Source: an uncultured bacterium
GTDB lineage: Bacteria > Cyanobacteriota > Vampirovibrionia > Gastranaerophilales > Gastranaerophilaceae
Assembly (NCBI GenBank): GCA_900551965.1
Contig: URYF01000026.1
Location: 1 to 18,348 of the forward strand
Direction: 5' to 3'
Length of the DNA stretch: 18,348 nt
The notes under the pieces are model-generated. The model did no database searches. It saw only the letters and a program-made list of their open reading frames with translations, and was not told the origin of the DNA. Shown here in pieces: positions 1 to 7,894 of the stretch (position 1 is the stretch's first letter; each line of letters begins with the position of its first letter). Made by a program: the position numbers and the translations under genes.

Positions 1-55
1 ATAGAGCGTTTGGCTACGGACCAAAAGGTCGGGAGTTCGAATCTCTTCGAGCGTA
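1..55 (+). tRNA. tRNA-Arg (anticodon ACG), 5' end missing
   Basis: This is the 3' part of a tRNA; the acceptor 5' strand and most of the D arm lie before the window. Visible parts are: the 3' half of the D stem (GAGC, 4-7), a five-pair anticodon stem (9-13 with 21-25) around a seven-base loop carrying ACG at 16-18, a five-base variable region, a T stem (31-35 with 43-47, two G-U pairs) around loop TTCGAAT, the acceptor 3' strand CGAGCGT (48-54) and discriminator A at 55. CCA is not encoded. ACG reads CGN arginine codons, after A34 is normally deaminated to inosine. A terminator follows directly. Confidence 0.9.
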
Positions 56-57
56 AT

Positions 58-91
58 AAAAAAGTCTTTGAAATAATCAAAGACTTTTTTT
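58..91. terminator. Bidirectional rho-independent terminator between tRNA-Arg and recN
   Basis: A perfect A/T-extended stem (58-71 with 77-90; core AAGTCTTTGA/TCAAAGACTT) encloses a five-base loop. Rightward it is followed by T91. Leftward the A-run at 58-63 supplies a U-tract. It can therefore end both the rightward tRNA transcript and the leftward recN transcript, which stops at 150. Confidence 0.85.
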
Positions 92-149
92 AATATTTGT
101 TAAGCTGATATTATAAATCTGCCAGGGAAGAAAATATTTCAGGGCACAA

Positions 150-1799
150 TTACCCCAGCAAGGATCTTGCAAATTCTATAGACTGTTCATTAATCGCACC
201 ACCTGCAAGCTCAGCAATTGCTTTAACCTTGTTATCACCTGTTAGAACAAACACCTCAACTTTTGTCTGATCTTCCTGAGATTTTCGTACATAGAAGTGT
301 TTATTTGACTTAGAAGCAATTATAGCCTGGTGAGTAATAACAATAATCTGATGGGATTTACTTAATTCAACCATCTCATCAGCAACAGACTGAGTTGCCT
401 TGCCTGAAATTCCGGTATCAATTTCATCAAAAATTACTGTATCAATATCATCATTTTGCGCAAATATTGATTTTATAGCAAGCATGACTCTTGAGATTTC
501 ACCGCCTGAAGCAACCTTAGCAAGAGGTTTTAAAGACTCGGATACATTTGTTGATATCATAAACTCAACAGAATCCATACCATTTGATGACAAATCTTTT
601 GGAGTAATTCTAATTTCAAATTTAGCCTTAGGCAGCTCAAGTACTGCAAGCTTATCTTGAATTAAAACTGAAAGCACCTGCGCGTAGTTTTGCCTATGCT
701 CAGTTATTTGATGAGCAAGTTCCGTTAACTCTGATTTTGATGCTGTAATTTCAACTTCAAGCTTTTCAATATTTTGGGTTGAAAACTCAATAGTTGAAAG
801 TTCTGATGAAAAATCTTCAAAGTTTTTCAGCACAGTTTCAAGAGTTCCGCCATATTTATGTTTCAATTTATCAAGCAAATATAAGCGTTCTTGAATTTCA
901 TCAAGTCTTTGGGTGTCATTATCAAGACTTTGACTATAATCCCGCAGAATAGATGAAATATCTTTTAGGTTTTCAAAGGTATCTAAAAATTGCCTGTTTA
1001 CATCTTCCAATGAACTATCAAAATCAGCAGCTTTTGACAAGTCAGCCTTAATTTTTGCAAGAGCTTCCACAATTGAGCCGTCATCACCATTTATTGCCCA
1101 ATATGAGCCGCCCGTTAACTCTTTAAGTTTTTCTGCGTTTTCAAGGACTTCAAGCTCCTGGTTTAACTCCTCATCTTCTGTAATACTTTGGATATTTGCT
1201 TCTTCAATCTCATTTATTTGAAATTTTAGAAAATCTATCTGTGATTCTGTCGCATTTGCACAAGATTTAGCTGTTTCTAGTGCTAAAACAAGCTCTTCAT
1301 AACGTTTATATCGAGATTTGTAATCTTCAAGCACCCTTCCATAAACATCTTTTGCATACGAATCAAGTAAATTTATATGATATTGCGGCTGTAAAAATGT
1401 ATAAGTCTGATGCTGAGAATGGATATCAACAAAAAGAGTTCGCAAATTCTTCAAAAGTTCTTGGTTTACCAGTGTGCCGTTAATTCTTGAACGCACAGAA
1501 CTTTGTGTAATTTCTTTTGTTATAACAATTTCACTGCCCAGATCATCAATACCGTTTTCCTCAAACAACTCAGACAGATTATGTTTGGTGTTTTCAAGTG
1601 TAATCTCGATTACAGCTTTGTCACATCCTGTTTTTATAACATCTTTTGACACACGTGAAGAAAACACCAGATCAATAGCATTCAATATAATACTTTTGCC
1701 GGCACCTGTTTCACCGGTAATAATATTCAACCGGTTGTCAAAATTAGCGCACAGCTCATCTATTAATATGTAATCCTTTAACTTAATCTGTTTAATCAT
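150..1799 (-). CDS. recN: DNA repair protein RecN
   Basis: RecN is an SMC-like ABC ATPase of the cytoplasm that acts early in recombinational repair of double-strand breaks, holding DNA ends and helping RecA loading (family knowledge). The 549 residues match the usual length. Visible are Walker A GETGAGKS (29-36), the DIHSQHQ motif (125-131), two long heptad-like helical stretches (about 150-385) containing the RecN-type segment QERLYLLDKLKHKYG (303-317), the ABC signature SGGE (431-434), Walker B VIFDEID (455-461) and the switch histidine in ITH (488-490). It starts at ATG 18 bases after the SEC-C gene and has no clear Shine-Dalgarno sequence, so translation may rely on read-through from that gene. 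The order leuD, SEC-C gene, recN suggests one leftward transcript ending at the 58-91 hairpin. Confidence 0.96.
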   Translation of the reverse strand: MIKQIKLKDYILIDELCANFDNRLNIITGETGAGKSIILNAIDLVFSSRVSKDVIKTGCDKAVIEITLENTKHNLSELFEENGIDDLGSEIVITKEITQSSVRSRINGTLVNQELLKNLRTLFVDIHSQHQTYTFLQPQYHINLLDSYAKDVYGRVLEDYKSRYKRYEELVLALETAKSCANATESQIDFLKFQINEIEEANIQSITEDEELNQELEVLENAEKLKELTGGSYWAINGDDGSIVEALAKIKADLSKAADFDSSLEDVNRQFLDTFENLKDISSILRDYSQSLDNDTQRLDEIQERLYLLDKLKHKYGGTLETVLKNFEDFSSELSTIEFSTQNIEKLEVEITASKSELTELAHQITEHRQNYAQVLSVLIQDKLAVLELPKAKFEIRITPKDLSSNGMDSVEFMISTNVSESLKPLAKVASGGEISRVMLAIKSIFAQNDDIDTVIFDEIDTGISGKATQSVADEMVELSKSHQIIVITHQAIIASKSNKHFYVRKSQEDQTKVEVFVLTGDNKVKAIAELAGGAINEQSIEFARSLLG

Positions 1800-1818
1800 T
1801 GTTTTCTATTTTAATATA

Positions 1819-3111
1819 TTATACAGCAGCTCCACAGCATTTTTTGTATTTTTTACCGCTGCCGCAAGGACATGGATCATTTCTGCCGATTTTCTGATTA
1901 GTATCAATCTGCGGTTTGCTTTCGTTATCTTCTATAATTCCAAGAGTGCTTGAGAAAGCATTTGAACGGTATAATACCGTTGTTGAAGATATAATTTTAT
2001 TGTTAACATATCTGCGTTTGTACGTTTTTAACAGCTCCTCAAGAGTATAATTTTTAGCAAGTACAGCATTAACAATTTCCATAAAGTTTTTATGTTTTGA
2101 AGCAACCAGGCGAATAAGATTTGCTGAATACTTATCATTTTGAAGAAAATATTTAATACAAGCATCGTAGTTAACAATTTTTGTATAATCCTTAACTTCA
2201 AATATCTTGTTAAACGTACCATAAAACGGAATAGCATACAAACCAAGTTCTTCATCATAAATAATACCTACATCATAGGTTTCCTTGTGAGAAGAAAAAC
2301 CGCCAAGCGAATTTTCAAGGAAATTATCATAAGAATTGTTAAATTCACTAACATTAAAGAACTTATACTCATCAGGTTCCACAACAAGCTCTTTATAATC
2401 GGCTTTGGTACCGTCTTCAGCATAGTCATTAAAAATCCCAATTAAATCATCAGCGTGTTTGTTGGTTGTAATAACCTCGGTTGTACCGAAAAATTCCATA
2501 AACTTTTTATAGATATCAGCAACATCTTCTTCTATCTCTTTTTGCTTTTCAGGATTGTCTAGATAAACCAATTCAGGATTTTGAATAATCTTGGCAACAG
2601 CATAACGATACGCATCGTCTTTTTTGGTAGAAGCTAAAACCCCTGAAATTTCAAGAAGATAATAATCACCGTTGATATTAACAATTCGTGCAATAATATA
2701 ATCACCTGAACCTAATCCTCTGAAAGCAGTCATTTTCATCAACGAAATAATCATATATTTGCGCTCGTTAACGATATTTAACAGTTCAAAGCCTGTTTTA
2801 GTAACTTTTTTAATCTCAAACACTGATGATATAGACTCATCAATAGCTTCTACAATAGCTTTTGTATCTTTATCAAGTCCTTTAGTATTTTCTAAATATA
2901 ATTGCGGAATACTACGTAAGTCTTCACCTAAATTTCTTTCAAGAATATAGCTAAAACACGCAGTTTGAAGCGGAATACCGTTTTTGGCATTAGCGCCAAT
3001 AGTTTTAAGGTACTCATTAAAATCACCTTTAATCTCATCATTTGTCTGAATAAATTCTGCTATACTTTTGATTACGCTATTAATACTGTCCATGCGTTCT
3101 TGTATATTCAT
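1819..3111 (-). CDS. SEC-C motif protein of unknown function
   Basis: This 430-residue soluble protein ends in a classic SEC-C zinc-binding motif, GRNDPCPCGSGKKYKKCC (409-426), with the ligand cysteines at 414, 416, 425 and 426. The same motif occurs at the C-terminus of SecA, but no SecA ATPase motif is present here. The first ~400 residues look mixed alpha/beta, rich in Lys, Asp, Glu, Tyr and Phe, and I do not recognise a domain in them; no signal peptide or membrane segment is seen. The ATG start at 3111 has a good Shine-Dalgarno sequence (AAGGGGAGA, about five bases upstream). A TATAAT-like hexamer on the minus strand at 3150-3155 could give it its own promoter. The tail probably binds zinc and a partner such as the ribosome or SecB, but that is inference from other SEC-C proteins. 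Confidence 0.85.
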   Translation of the reverse strand: MNIQERMDSINSVIKSIAEFIQTNDEIKGDFNEYLKTIGANAKNGIPLQTACFSYILERNLGEDLRSIPQLYLENTKGLDKDTKAIVEAIDESISSVFEIKKVTKTGFELLNIVNERKYMIISLMKMTAFRGLGSGDYIIARIVNINGDYYLLEISGVLASTKKDDAYRYAVAKIIQNPELVYLDNPEKQKEIEEDVADIYKKFMEFFGTTEVITTNKHADDLIGIFNDYAEDGTKADYKELVVEPDEYKFFNVSEFNNSYDNFLENSLGGFSSHKETYDVGIIYDEELGLYAIPFYGTFNKIFEVKDYTKIVNYDACIKYFLQNDKYSANLIRLVASKHKNFMEIVNAVLAKNYTLEELLKTYKRRYVNNKIISSTTVLYRSNAFSSTLGIIEDNESKPQIDTNQKIGRNDPCPCGSGKKYKKCCGAAV

Positions 3112-3212
3112 GTTGTCTCCCCTTATCTAATAAATTCTTATATCAGAATATTATATTTTGTACTAAAACTCAATATATTAAGATTTTACGGCTAATTGTT
3201 AAAATTTTACAA

Positions 3213-3710
3213 CTAGTCAGTAAGTTTAAAATCTCCGTTTTTCTTAATATGTTCAACAAGCCCGCCGTCTTTCAAAAGCTTTATCATAACAGGCGGAAGC
3301 GGCTCTATTTGAATAATAGACCCATTAGTCAGGTTGGTAATAACACCTTTTTCAATATCAAGTTCTAACTCATCACCGTCATCTATTGAATCTGTATCAC
3401 ATTCAATAGCCAAAAGTCCTATATTGATAGCGTTTCTATAAAAAATTCTAGCAAATGATTTTGCTAAAACAGCACCAACTCCTGCTATTTTCATAATAAG
3501 CGGGGCATGTTCGCGGGAAGAGCCCAGTCCAAAATTTGAACCGGCAACAACAAAATCGCCTTTATTCATTCTCGAAGCAAAAGTCTCATCAGCATCTTCC
3601 AAAACGTGCTTTGCAAACTCAGGCAGATTAGAACGCAAGTGGTACAATCTCCCCGGCGCTATATGATCTGTTGAAATATTATCTCCAAATTTAAATGCTT
3701 TTCCCTTCAT
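3213..3710 (-). CDS. leuD: 3-isopropylmalate dehydratase small subunit (LeuD type)
   Basis: LeuD is the swivelling small subunit that pairs with the iron-sulfur large subunit LeuC to isomerise 2-isopropylmalate to 3-isopropylmalate in leucine synthesis. The 165-residue length is typical of the short clade that also includes homoaconitase and dimethylmalate dehydratase small subunits. Visible are the N-terminal GDNISTDHIAPGR segment (9-21), the specificity loop region YHLRSN (23-28) and the family hallmark GSNFGLGSSREHAP (57-70). The start has a near-perfect Shine-Dalgarno AGGAGG five bases upstream. No leuC, leuA or leuB lies in the window, so the partner subunit is encoded elsewhere. A homoaconitase-like or dimethylmalate-type substrate cannot be excluded from the loop alone. 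It is divergent from the phosphatase gene at 3781. Confidence 0.9.
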   Translation of the reverse strand: MKGKAFKFGDNISTDHIAPGRLYHLRSNLPEFAKHVLEDADETFASRMNKGDFVVAGSNFGLGSSREHAPLIMKIAGVGAVLAKSFARIFYRNAINIGLLAIECDTDSIDDGDELELDIEKGVITNLTNGSIIQIEPLPPVMIKLLKDGGLVEHIKKNGDFKLTD

Positions 3711-3753
3711 GAGTCCCTCCTTTTTTTCTATACTACCGCAAAAACAAAATCTG

Positions 3754-3762
3754 TGCTATAAT
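3754..3762 (+). promoter_or_regulatory. Extended -10 promoter for the histidine phosphatase gene
   Basis: TGCTATAAT is a consensus TATAAT with an upstream TG, 18 bases before the ATG at 3781. No good -35 is visible, which fits an extended -10 promoter. The predicted start site (about 3769) would leave a very short leader beginning at the GAGG ribosome site. Confidence 0.45.
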
Positions 3763-3780
3763 AATATAGAGGTTGAGATT

Positions 3781-4404
3781 ATGTATTTTAATAGAAAATG
3801 TAAAATAACTTTTGTTTGCCACGGAGCAACAATATATTCAGAAGAAGGCAGATTATCAGATGCCGAGAATTACCCGCCGTTATCAGAGCTTGGGGTTGAA
3901 GAAATGGAAAATTTGACAAAATACTTTAAAGCCCGCGGGGTCAAAAACGATGTAATCTATACTTCTCCATCAATCAGAACGGTACAATCCGCAATGATGG
4001 TTGCTAAAGTTTTTAAAAAGGACTATGTTATTGTAGACGAACTTAAAACCCGTGAATGCGGGAAATGGAACGGATTAACCTACGATCAAATAGAAAAAGA
4101 ATATCCTGGCGGTTTTTATAAAATATTATCGGATCCAAATGACAAAACCGCAGCTGGCGCAGAAAGTTCTATAGAATTTATTGAAAGAATCAAAAAAGTT
4201 ATAAATGAAATAGTCGAACAAAACACCGGAAACAGAATTATTATAGTTACTCACCCTGAAGTTATTCAGGCAGCAATCTGTGCAGCACTTGAAATTGCTC
4301 CGGAAAAAATGCCTAAAATATTTATAAGAACCGGCAGCGCAACACAAATCAGTTATTTTGACAACTGGGCAAGTCTTGTATATTCCGGCTATGTACCGCT
4401 TTAG
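3781..4404 (+). CDS. Histidine phosphatase (phosphoglycerate-mutase-like) family protein
   Basis: This is a 207-residue cytoplasmic protein of the branch-1 histidine phosphatase superfamily, whose members hydrolyse or move phosphate through a phospho-histidine. The nucleophile segment reads TFVCHGAT with His14; the arginine that normally precedes it (RHG) is Cys13. Other family marks are present: TSPSIRTVQSA (61-71) with the phosphate-binding Arg66, ELKTRECGKWNG (87-98) with the acid residue, and the second histidine in VTHPE (His158). I chose the ATG at 3781 because GAGG sits eight bases upstream and the family fold begins just after it. An upstream in-frame ATG at 3709 overlaps the leuD start, has no ribosome site, and lies before the likely promoter. 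The substrate is unknown: sugar phosphate, alpha-ribazole phosphate or another phosphoester. The stop overlaps the stop of the opposing radical SAM gene. Confidence 0.85.
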   Translation: MYFNRKCKITFVCHGATIYSEEGRLSDAENYPPLSELGVEEMENLTKYFKARGVKNDVIYTSPSIRTVQSAMMVAKVFKKDYVIVDELKTRECGKWNGLTYDQIEKEYPGGFYKILSDPNDKTAAGAESSIEFIERIKKVINEIVEQNTGNRIIIVTHPEVIQAAICAALEIAPEKMPKIFIRTGSATQISYFDNWASLVYSGYVPL

Positions 4405-5969
4405 CCGTTAACCAATCGTTGACTTTCAGTAATAAGGAATTCTTTACCGGGATTTATATCTATAAAATCCCAAGGAAACGATTTTTCGTAATCGTAGTTA
4501 TTCAGTGCATAATAATCAGTATTTATACCAAGTACCTTTGCAGCTTTCTTAAACGCACCAAGCTTGCCGCCAAGCGCATAAACTTTGATTATATAGTCAG
4601 TTAGCGAAGAATCACCGCGCGAAAGTACAGCCTGATAATAGTCCCATTTAACACTTGAAATACTTGCTTGTATGCCTAATTTATGTAGCTCTTTTCTTAT
4701 GTAATTAGCTTTTGTTTCAAGGGATTTTTCACTATTTCTGCCAAACCACTGAAACGGAGTATTCGCCTTAGGTACAAAAGTAGAAAAGCCAAAAGAAATA
4801 TCAAACCCTTTGTATTTTTCTCTCAACCGCTTTGATAAATTAACTATTTCTTCAATATCCTCCTGCGTTTCGGTTGGCAGACCAATCATACCGTAAAATT
4901 TAACCCCTTTTAATCCGCACTGAATAGCAACATCAATTGCATCATAGATTTGAGCCTCTGTTAAATTCTTATTTATAACACGCCTCAAACGTTCGCTGCC
5001 GGCCTCTATTGCCAATGTCAAATTCTTTTGTCCTGCTTTTACAAGAGTATTAACAACCTCGGGAATAAAGGAATCAACACGCAGCGAAGATACACTCATT
5101 TCGATCTCTTCGCCATTGTCAATTCGTCTTTCGATATATTTACAAACATCCTTAAACCTCGGGTGTGCCGTAATTTGAGCTCCTAATAACGCTATTTTAT
5201 TTGTATGTTTAAGCCCAAGTTCAACAGATTCAACAATTTTGTCATAATCCACAAAACGAATAGGCAGATTCATATAAGATGCCAGACAAAAGCCGCATCT
5301 ATTAGCACAGCCGCGCTCAACTTCCATAATAAACGTATTTGGGAAAAACGCTGCACTACTTAAAACCGGAGTATAAACACATTCTGACAACTTTTTTGTA
5401 ATCTTTTTTACAGATTTTTGGTTTAGTGAGGGAACATAAACACCTTCAATTTCACTTAAAATACGAAGAATCTCTGCTTTTGACTTATCATTATTCTCAG
5501 AACAAATCCTAACAGCTTCAAAATTAGCATCTTCTCCATCACCAATTATCATGAAATCAAATATTTCACTGTATGGCTCGGGGTTTGACGTAATAACAGG
5601 ACCGCCGGCAAAAATTAATGGTGAGTTTTCATCTCTGTCTTTTGCTTTGAATGCATAATTATTTTTCTCTAAAAATTTAAAAATAGCCAAAAAATCCGTA
5701 TCAAAGGTAAAAGAAACCCCGATTAGATTAATTTTATCACGCATCAAAACTGTAGTTTTTGTATCGGTATAATATCTTTCAATATTGATACCATCAAGTA
5801 AATCAATAGCTCTAAACAGCCACAAATACCCCAGCGAAGACATTGCAAACGATTCCGGTCCCGGAAAAAAGAACCACATATTGTAATCATAATCTTTTTT
5901 GATCTTTCGATCATATAAAAAGGTTTCATGGCATTCGTTATTCAATATCCGTACCTGCCTCTTTCTCAT
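4401..5969 (-). CDS. Radical SAM protein with N-terminal B12-binding-like domain
   Basis: The 522-residue protein has two recognisable parts. Residues about 30-150 resemble a cobalamin-binding-type Rossmann domain: IGVSFTFDTDF (83-93), LIFAGGPVITSNPEP (118-132) and DFMIIGDGE (138-146), without an obvious DxHxxG cobalt-ligand motif. Residues about 210-450 are the radical SAM core, with the [4Fe-4S] motif CANRCGFC (Cys221, Cys225, Cys228) followed by IEAGSERLRR and FYGMIGLPTET segments. Such enzymes cleave S-adenosylmethionine to a 5'-deoxyadenosyl radical; the substrate is not identifiable, and the layout recalls uncharacterised tRNA- or metabolite-modifying families. The ATG at 5969 lies 32 bases inside the preceding permease gene and lacks a clear ribosome site. 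A TTG at 5945 (residue 9), which overlaps the permease stop and follows an AGGCAGG stretch, is an alternative start. Confidence 0.88.
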   Translation of the reverse strand: MRKRQVRILNNECHETFLYDRKIKKDYDYNMWFFFPGPESFAMSSLGYLWLFRAIDLLDGINIERYYTDTKTTVLMRDKINLIGVSFTFDTDFLAIFKFLEKNNYAFKAKDRDENSPLIFAGGPVITSNPEPYSEIFDFMIIGDGEDANFEAVRICSENNDKSKAEILRILSEIEGVYVPSLNQKSVKKITKKLSECVYTPVLSSAAFFPNTFIMEVERGCANRCGFCLASYMNLPIRFVDYDKIVESVELGLKHTNKIALLGAQITAHPRFKDVCKYIERRIDNGEEIEMSVSSLRVDSFIPEVVNTLVKAGQKNLTLAIEAGSERLRRVINKNLTEAQIYDAIDVAIQCGLKGVKFYGMIGLPTETQEDIEEIVNLSKRLREKYKGFDISFGFSTFVPKANTPFQWFGRNSEKSLETKANYIRKELHKLGIQASISSVKWDYYQAVLSRGDSSLTDYIIKVYALGGKLGAFKKAAKVLGINTDYYALNNYDYEKSFPWDFIDINPGKEFLITESQRLVNG

Positions 5970-6981
5970 TTATCGGAGTTAAATACAACTCATCAACTAA
6001 TACACAAAAAGTTGCAGCAATAGCAGGAGAAAGGATTACTCCCCAGACTCCGAGGAACTCCTCAGCTACAAACAGAGCAACCATAATATTTATAGGGTGA
6101 AGTTTCATAAACTTTCCAAACAAAAACGGTCTTATCATGTAGTTTGAAATTTGTTGAATAGCAAGGAAAAGCACAATCGCAAGAACAATCTTAACCCACC
6201 CGAGCGGGAATGCCACAGCAATCATAACCGCAATTGCTATAGTTGGTCCTAATATCGGTATGATTTCACAGATACCTGCGATTAAACCTAACAATACCGG
6301 GTACTCAATACCTAACAACGCAACTTCAATTGTTACCATTACACCGACAGTAATCATTGATAAAACCTGTGCTCTGACATAATTACCGACTTTTGTTGTT
6401 ATATTATATAATATGCAGCCAGCTTTTTTCTTTAAATCTTGAGGGAAAAATTCAATAAACTTATCTCTTAAATACTGTTTATCAACTAGAATATAATAAA
6501 TGAACATCATCAATGCCAATGTTACAAAAAGCATTTGAGCGGCTGACATTGTAATATTTACAGACTGATTAAAAACATTTTGCGCAAGTCCTGTTGATGC
6601 ATTTGCAAGATTATCAAACGGAATCATTTCAGAAAGAGTTTTCCCGTATAACTTTGTATGGGTTATAAAGTTATACAAGTTAGCCGCCTTCTGAGGCATA
6701 ATCGAAATAAATAACTCAACTTCTTTGTAACACATAACAATAATAGGCAAAATTAATGCAAAAACTGTTACAATCGCTGTTAATACAATAATTGAAGCCG
6801 ATAATGCCCGATTTTTTAATTTTTCCTGTAGTTTATTAACAAAAGGGTTTAATGCAGCAGCAAGCACAAAAGATCCGAACAATATCATCAATAACCCTGT
6901 AATTTTTGGCAGCGAAAACAGTAACAATATAACAAATATCGCAAATATGATAATTTTTGTATTAAAGATCTTTTTAAGCAT
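5938..6981 (-). CDS. AI-2E family transporter (PerM/TqsA-like permease)
   Basis: This is a 347-residue inner-membrane protein. Hydrophobic segments lie at about 10-30, 32-50, 62-85, 145-165 and 205-330, the usual AI-2E (UPF0118) pattern of two N-terminal pairs, a soluble middle and a C-terminal bundle. The family segment GLIAGICEIIPILGPTIA with its PxxGP turn is present, as is the late GVWGVILSPAIAA stretch. Family members export AI-2 (TqsA) or act as sodium/proton or general permeases; the substrate here cannot be read from sequence. The ATG has a strong ribosome site (AGGGAGAAGG) close upstream. It is the first gene of a leftward pair with the radical SAM gene, and the 32-base overlap implies co-translation. 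Confidence 0.9.
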   Translation of the reverse strand: MLKKIFNTKIIIFAIFVILLLFSLPKITGLLMILFGSFVLAAALNPFVNKLQEKLKNRALSASIIVLTAIVTVFALILPIIVMCYKEVELFISIMPQKAANLYNFITHTKLYGKTLSEMIPFDNLANASTGLAQNVFNQSVNITMSAAQMLFVTLALMMFIYYILVDKQYLRDKFIEFFPQDLKKKAGCILYNITTKVGNYVRAQVLSMITVGVMVTIEVALLGIEYPVLLGLIAGICEIIPILGPTIAIAVMIAVAFPLGWVKIVLAIVLFLAIQQISNYMIRPFLFGKFMKLHPINIMVALFVAEEFLGVWGVILSPAIAATFCVLVDELYLTPINEKEAGTDIE

Positions 6982-7010
6982 GGTACCTTCTCCCTATCAA
7001 CTAACCGAAT

Positions 7011-7040
7011 ATCATATCATAATATAAAAAAGTAAAACAA
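7011..7040 (-). promoter_or_regulatory. Candidate promoter for the permease/radical SAM operon
   Basis: Read leftward, TTGTTT (7040-7035) and TATGAT (7016-7011) are separated by 18 bases and lie 30 bases before the permease ATG at 6981. The -10 is one change from TATAAT and the -35 matches in three of six bases. Confidence 0.4.
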
Positions 7041-7119
7041 ATTTCAATACCCAAAATATAGGTGTACATTCCTATAGATACTTCATTATATAAAAAGTAT
7101 ATACTTTAATATTTATATT

Positions 7120-7141
7120 AATTGTTACATTACTTAACAAA
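7120..7141 (+). promoter_or_regulatory. Upstream element shared with 15039-15061
   Basis: AATTGTTAC plus ACTTAACAAA lies about 100 bases before the ATG at 7221 and 42 bases before a perfect TATAAT (7183-7188) that is the likely -10. The same two blocks recur upstream of the 722-residue protein gene with one base of spacing difference, again 41 bases before a -10-like TATAGT. The rest of the 6982-7220 gap is AT-rich and contains a 14-base palindrome (AAAGTATATACTTT, 7094-7107). No small gene is seen there. Confidence 0.35.
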
Positions 7142-7220
7142 AATCGATAAAAAACGCAATTATGCGAAAAACAAATACTTTATATAATTACGAGGACACT
7201 AACACAAGGATACTAGAAAA

Positions 7221-7787
7221 ATGGGTTTCTTATTAGGAGCATTTGGAAAATTAGCAGCTGGCAGACGCGTAAGAAGTCTGCAAGCCCAAATGATGCGCAT
7301 CCAGTCTAGAGCTAGACGTGCAACCCGCGATGTTGCTAATATGGAAAAATCCTTGCAGCGTCAAGAACAATATGCATTAAATGCTCTTAAAACGAACGGT
7401 CAAGCTGCATTAATGCAGGCAAAAAGTGTATTCCAATCTCCAGAGCTTATTGCATTGCAAAATAAAGCAATGGGCGGTACTGAATTATCCGCAAAAGAAC
7501 GAGATCAATTAAATTCATTAACTTCAAAATATACAAACGGCACAACTCAGGTATCCGCGATTTATGAGCAAAGAATTGCGCAAAGTCAACAAGAAATTCA
7601 AGATTATTTTGAATATCTCAGGGAAGCTCAACTTGAACCATTAAAAAACGAAGAAGAAATGCTTCAAACAGAAAAAGATTCATTGGAATCTCAAATCCAA
7701 ATTGCACAAGCAGACTACGAAGCCTGCAAGAAAATGGAACAGGCAGATGCCAAGAACCTCGCTCCAAACTACACCGGTCAAGGTTAA
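7221..7787 (+). CDS. Helical, coiled-coil-like protein of unknown function (188 aa)
   Basis: I do not recognise this as a characterised family. It begins with a short hydrophobic/glycine stretch (MGFLLGAFGKLAAGRR), which is not a normal signal peptide. It continues as a strongly helical, Gln/Ala/Glu-rich protein with likely coiled coils at about 15-70 and 120-175, split by a Gly/Thr-rich link (about 85-110). A single Cys lies near 169. The TATAAT at 7183-7188 gives a short leader, and only a weak ribosome site (AAGGA, about 10 bases before the ATG) is seen. A terminator follows directly, so it is transcribed alone. It shares an upstream element with the gene at 15149 and a Met-Gly start with helical N-terminus, which hints at a common regulon or cellular role; that is inference. 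Secreted or cell-surface helical substrate, or cytoplasmic scaffold, are both possible. Confidence 0.8.
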   Translation: MGFLLGAFGKLAAGRRVRSLQAQMMRIQSRARRATRDVANMEKSLQRQEQYALNALKTNGQAALMQAKSVFQSPELIALQNKAMGGTELSAKERDQLNSLTSKYTNGTTQVSAIYEQRIAQSQQEIQDYFEYLREAQLEPLKNEEEMLQTEKDSLESQIQIAQADYEACKKMEQADAKNLAPNYTGQG

Positions 7788-7808
7788 GAATAAAAAATAT
7801 AATAAATC

Positions 7809-7838
7809 AAAGCTCTCAAGAAAACTTGAGAGCTTTTT
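7809..7838 (+). terminator. Rho-independent terminator after the 188-residue protein gene
   Basis: A perfect 12-pair stem (7809-7820 with 7825-7836; AGCTCTCAAG/CTTGAGAGCT core) with an AAAA loop is followed by Ts. Confidence 0.9.
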
Positions 7839-7894
7839 CGATTTAGACTCAAATTATTAATTTCTGTTAATCAATTTACAAAAATCAAATTCTA

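Noticed and set aside
1474..1773. 99-codon open frame antisense to recN
   Set aside because: It is the opposite strand of the conserved recN ATPase domain, with no ribosome site or protein-like features.
2140..2445. 101-codon open frame antisense to the SEC-C gene
   Set aside because: Lys/Ile/Asn-rich shadow of a real gene; no ribosome site.
3193..3212. AT-rich inverted repeat after leuD as a terminator
   Set aside because: The stem is almost all A-T with no stable core or U-tract; transcription probably continues into the SEC-C gene.
3709..3780. Upstream ATG extending the histidine phosphatase by 24 residues
   Set aside because: It overlaps the divergent leuD start, lies before the TATAAT promoter, has no ribosome site and adds unconserved residues.
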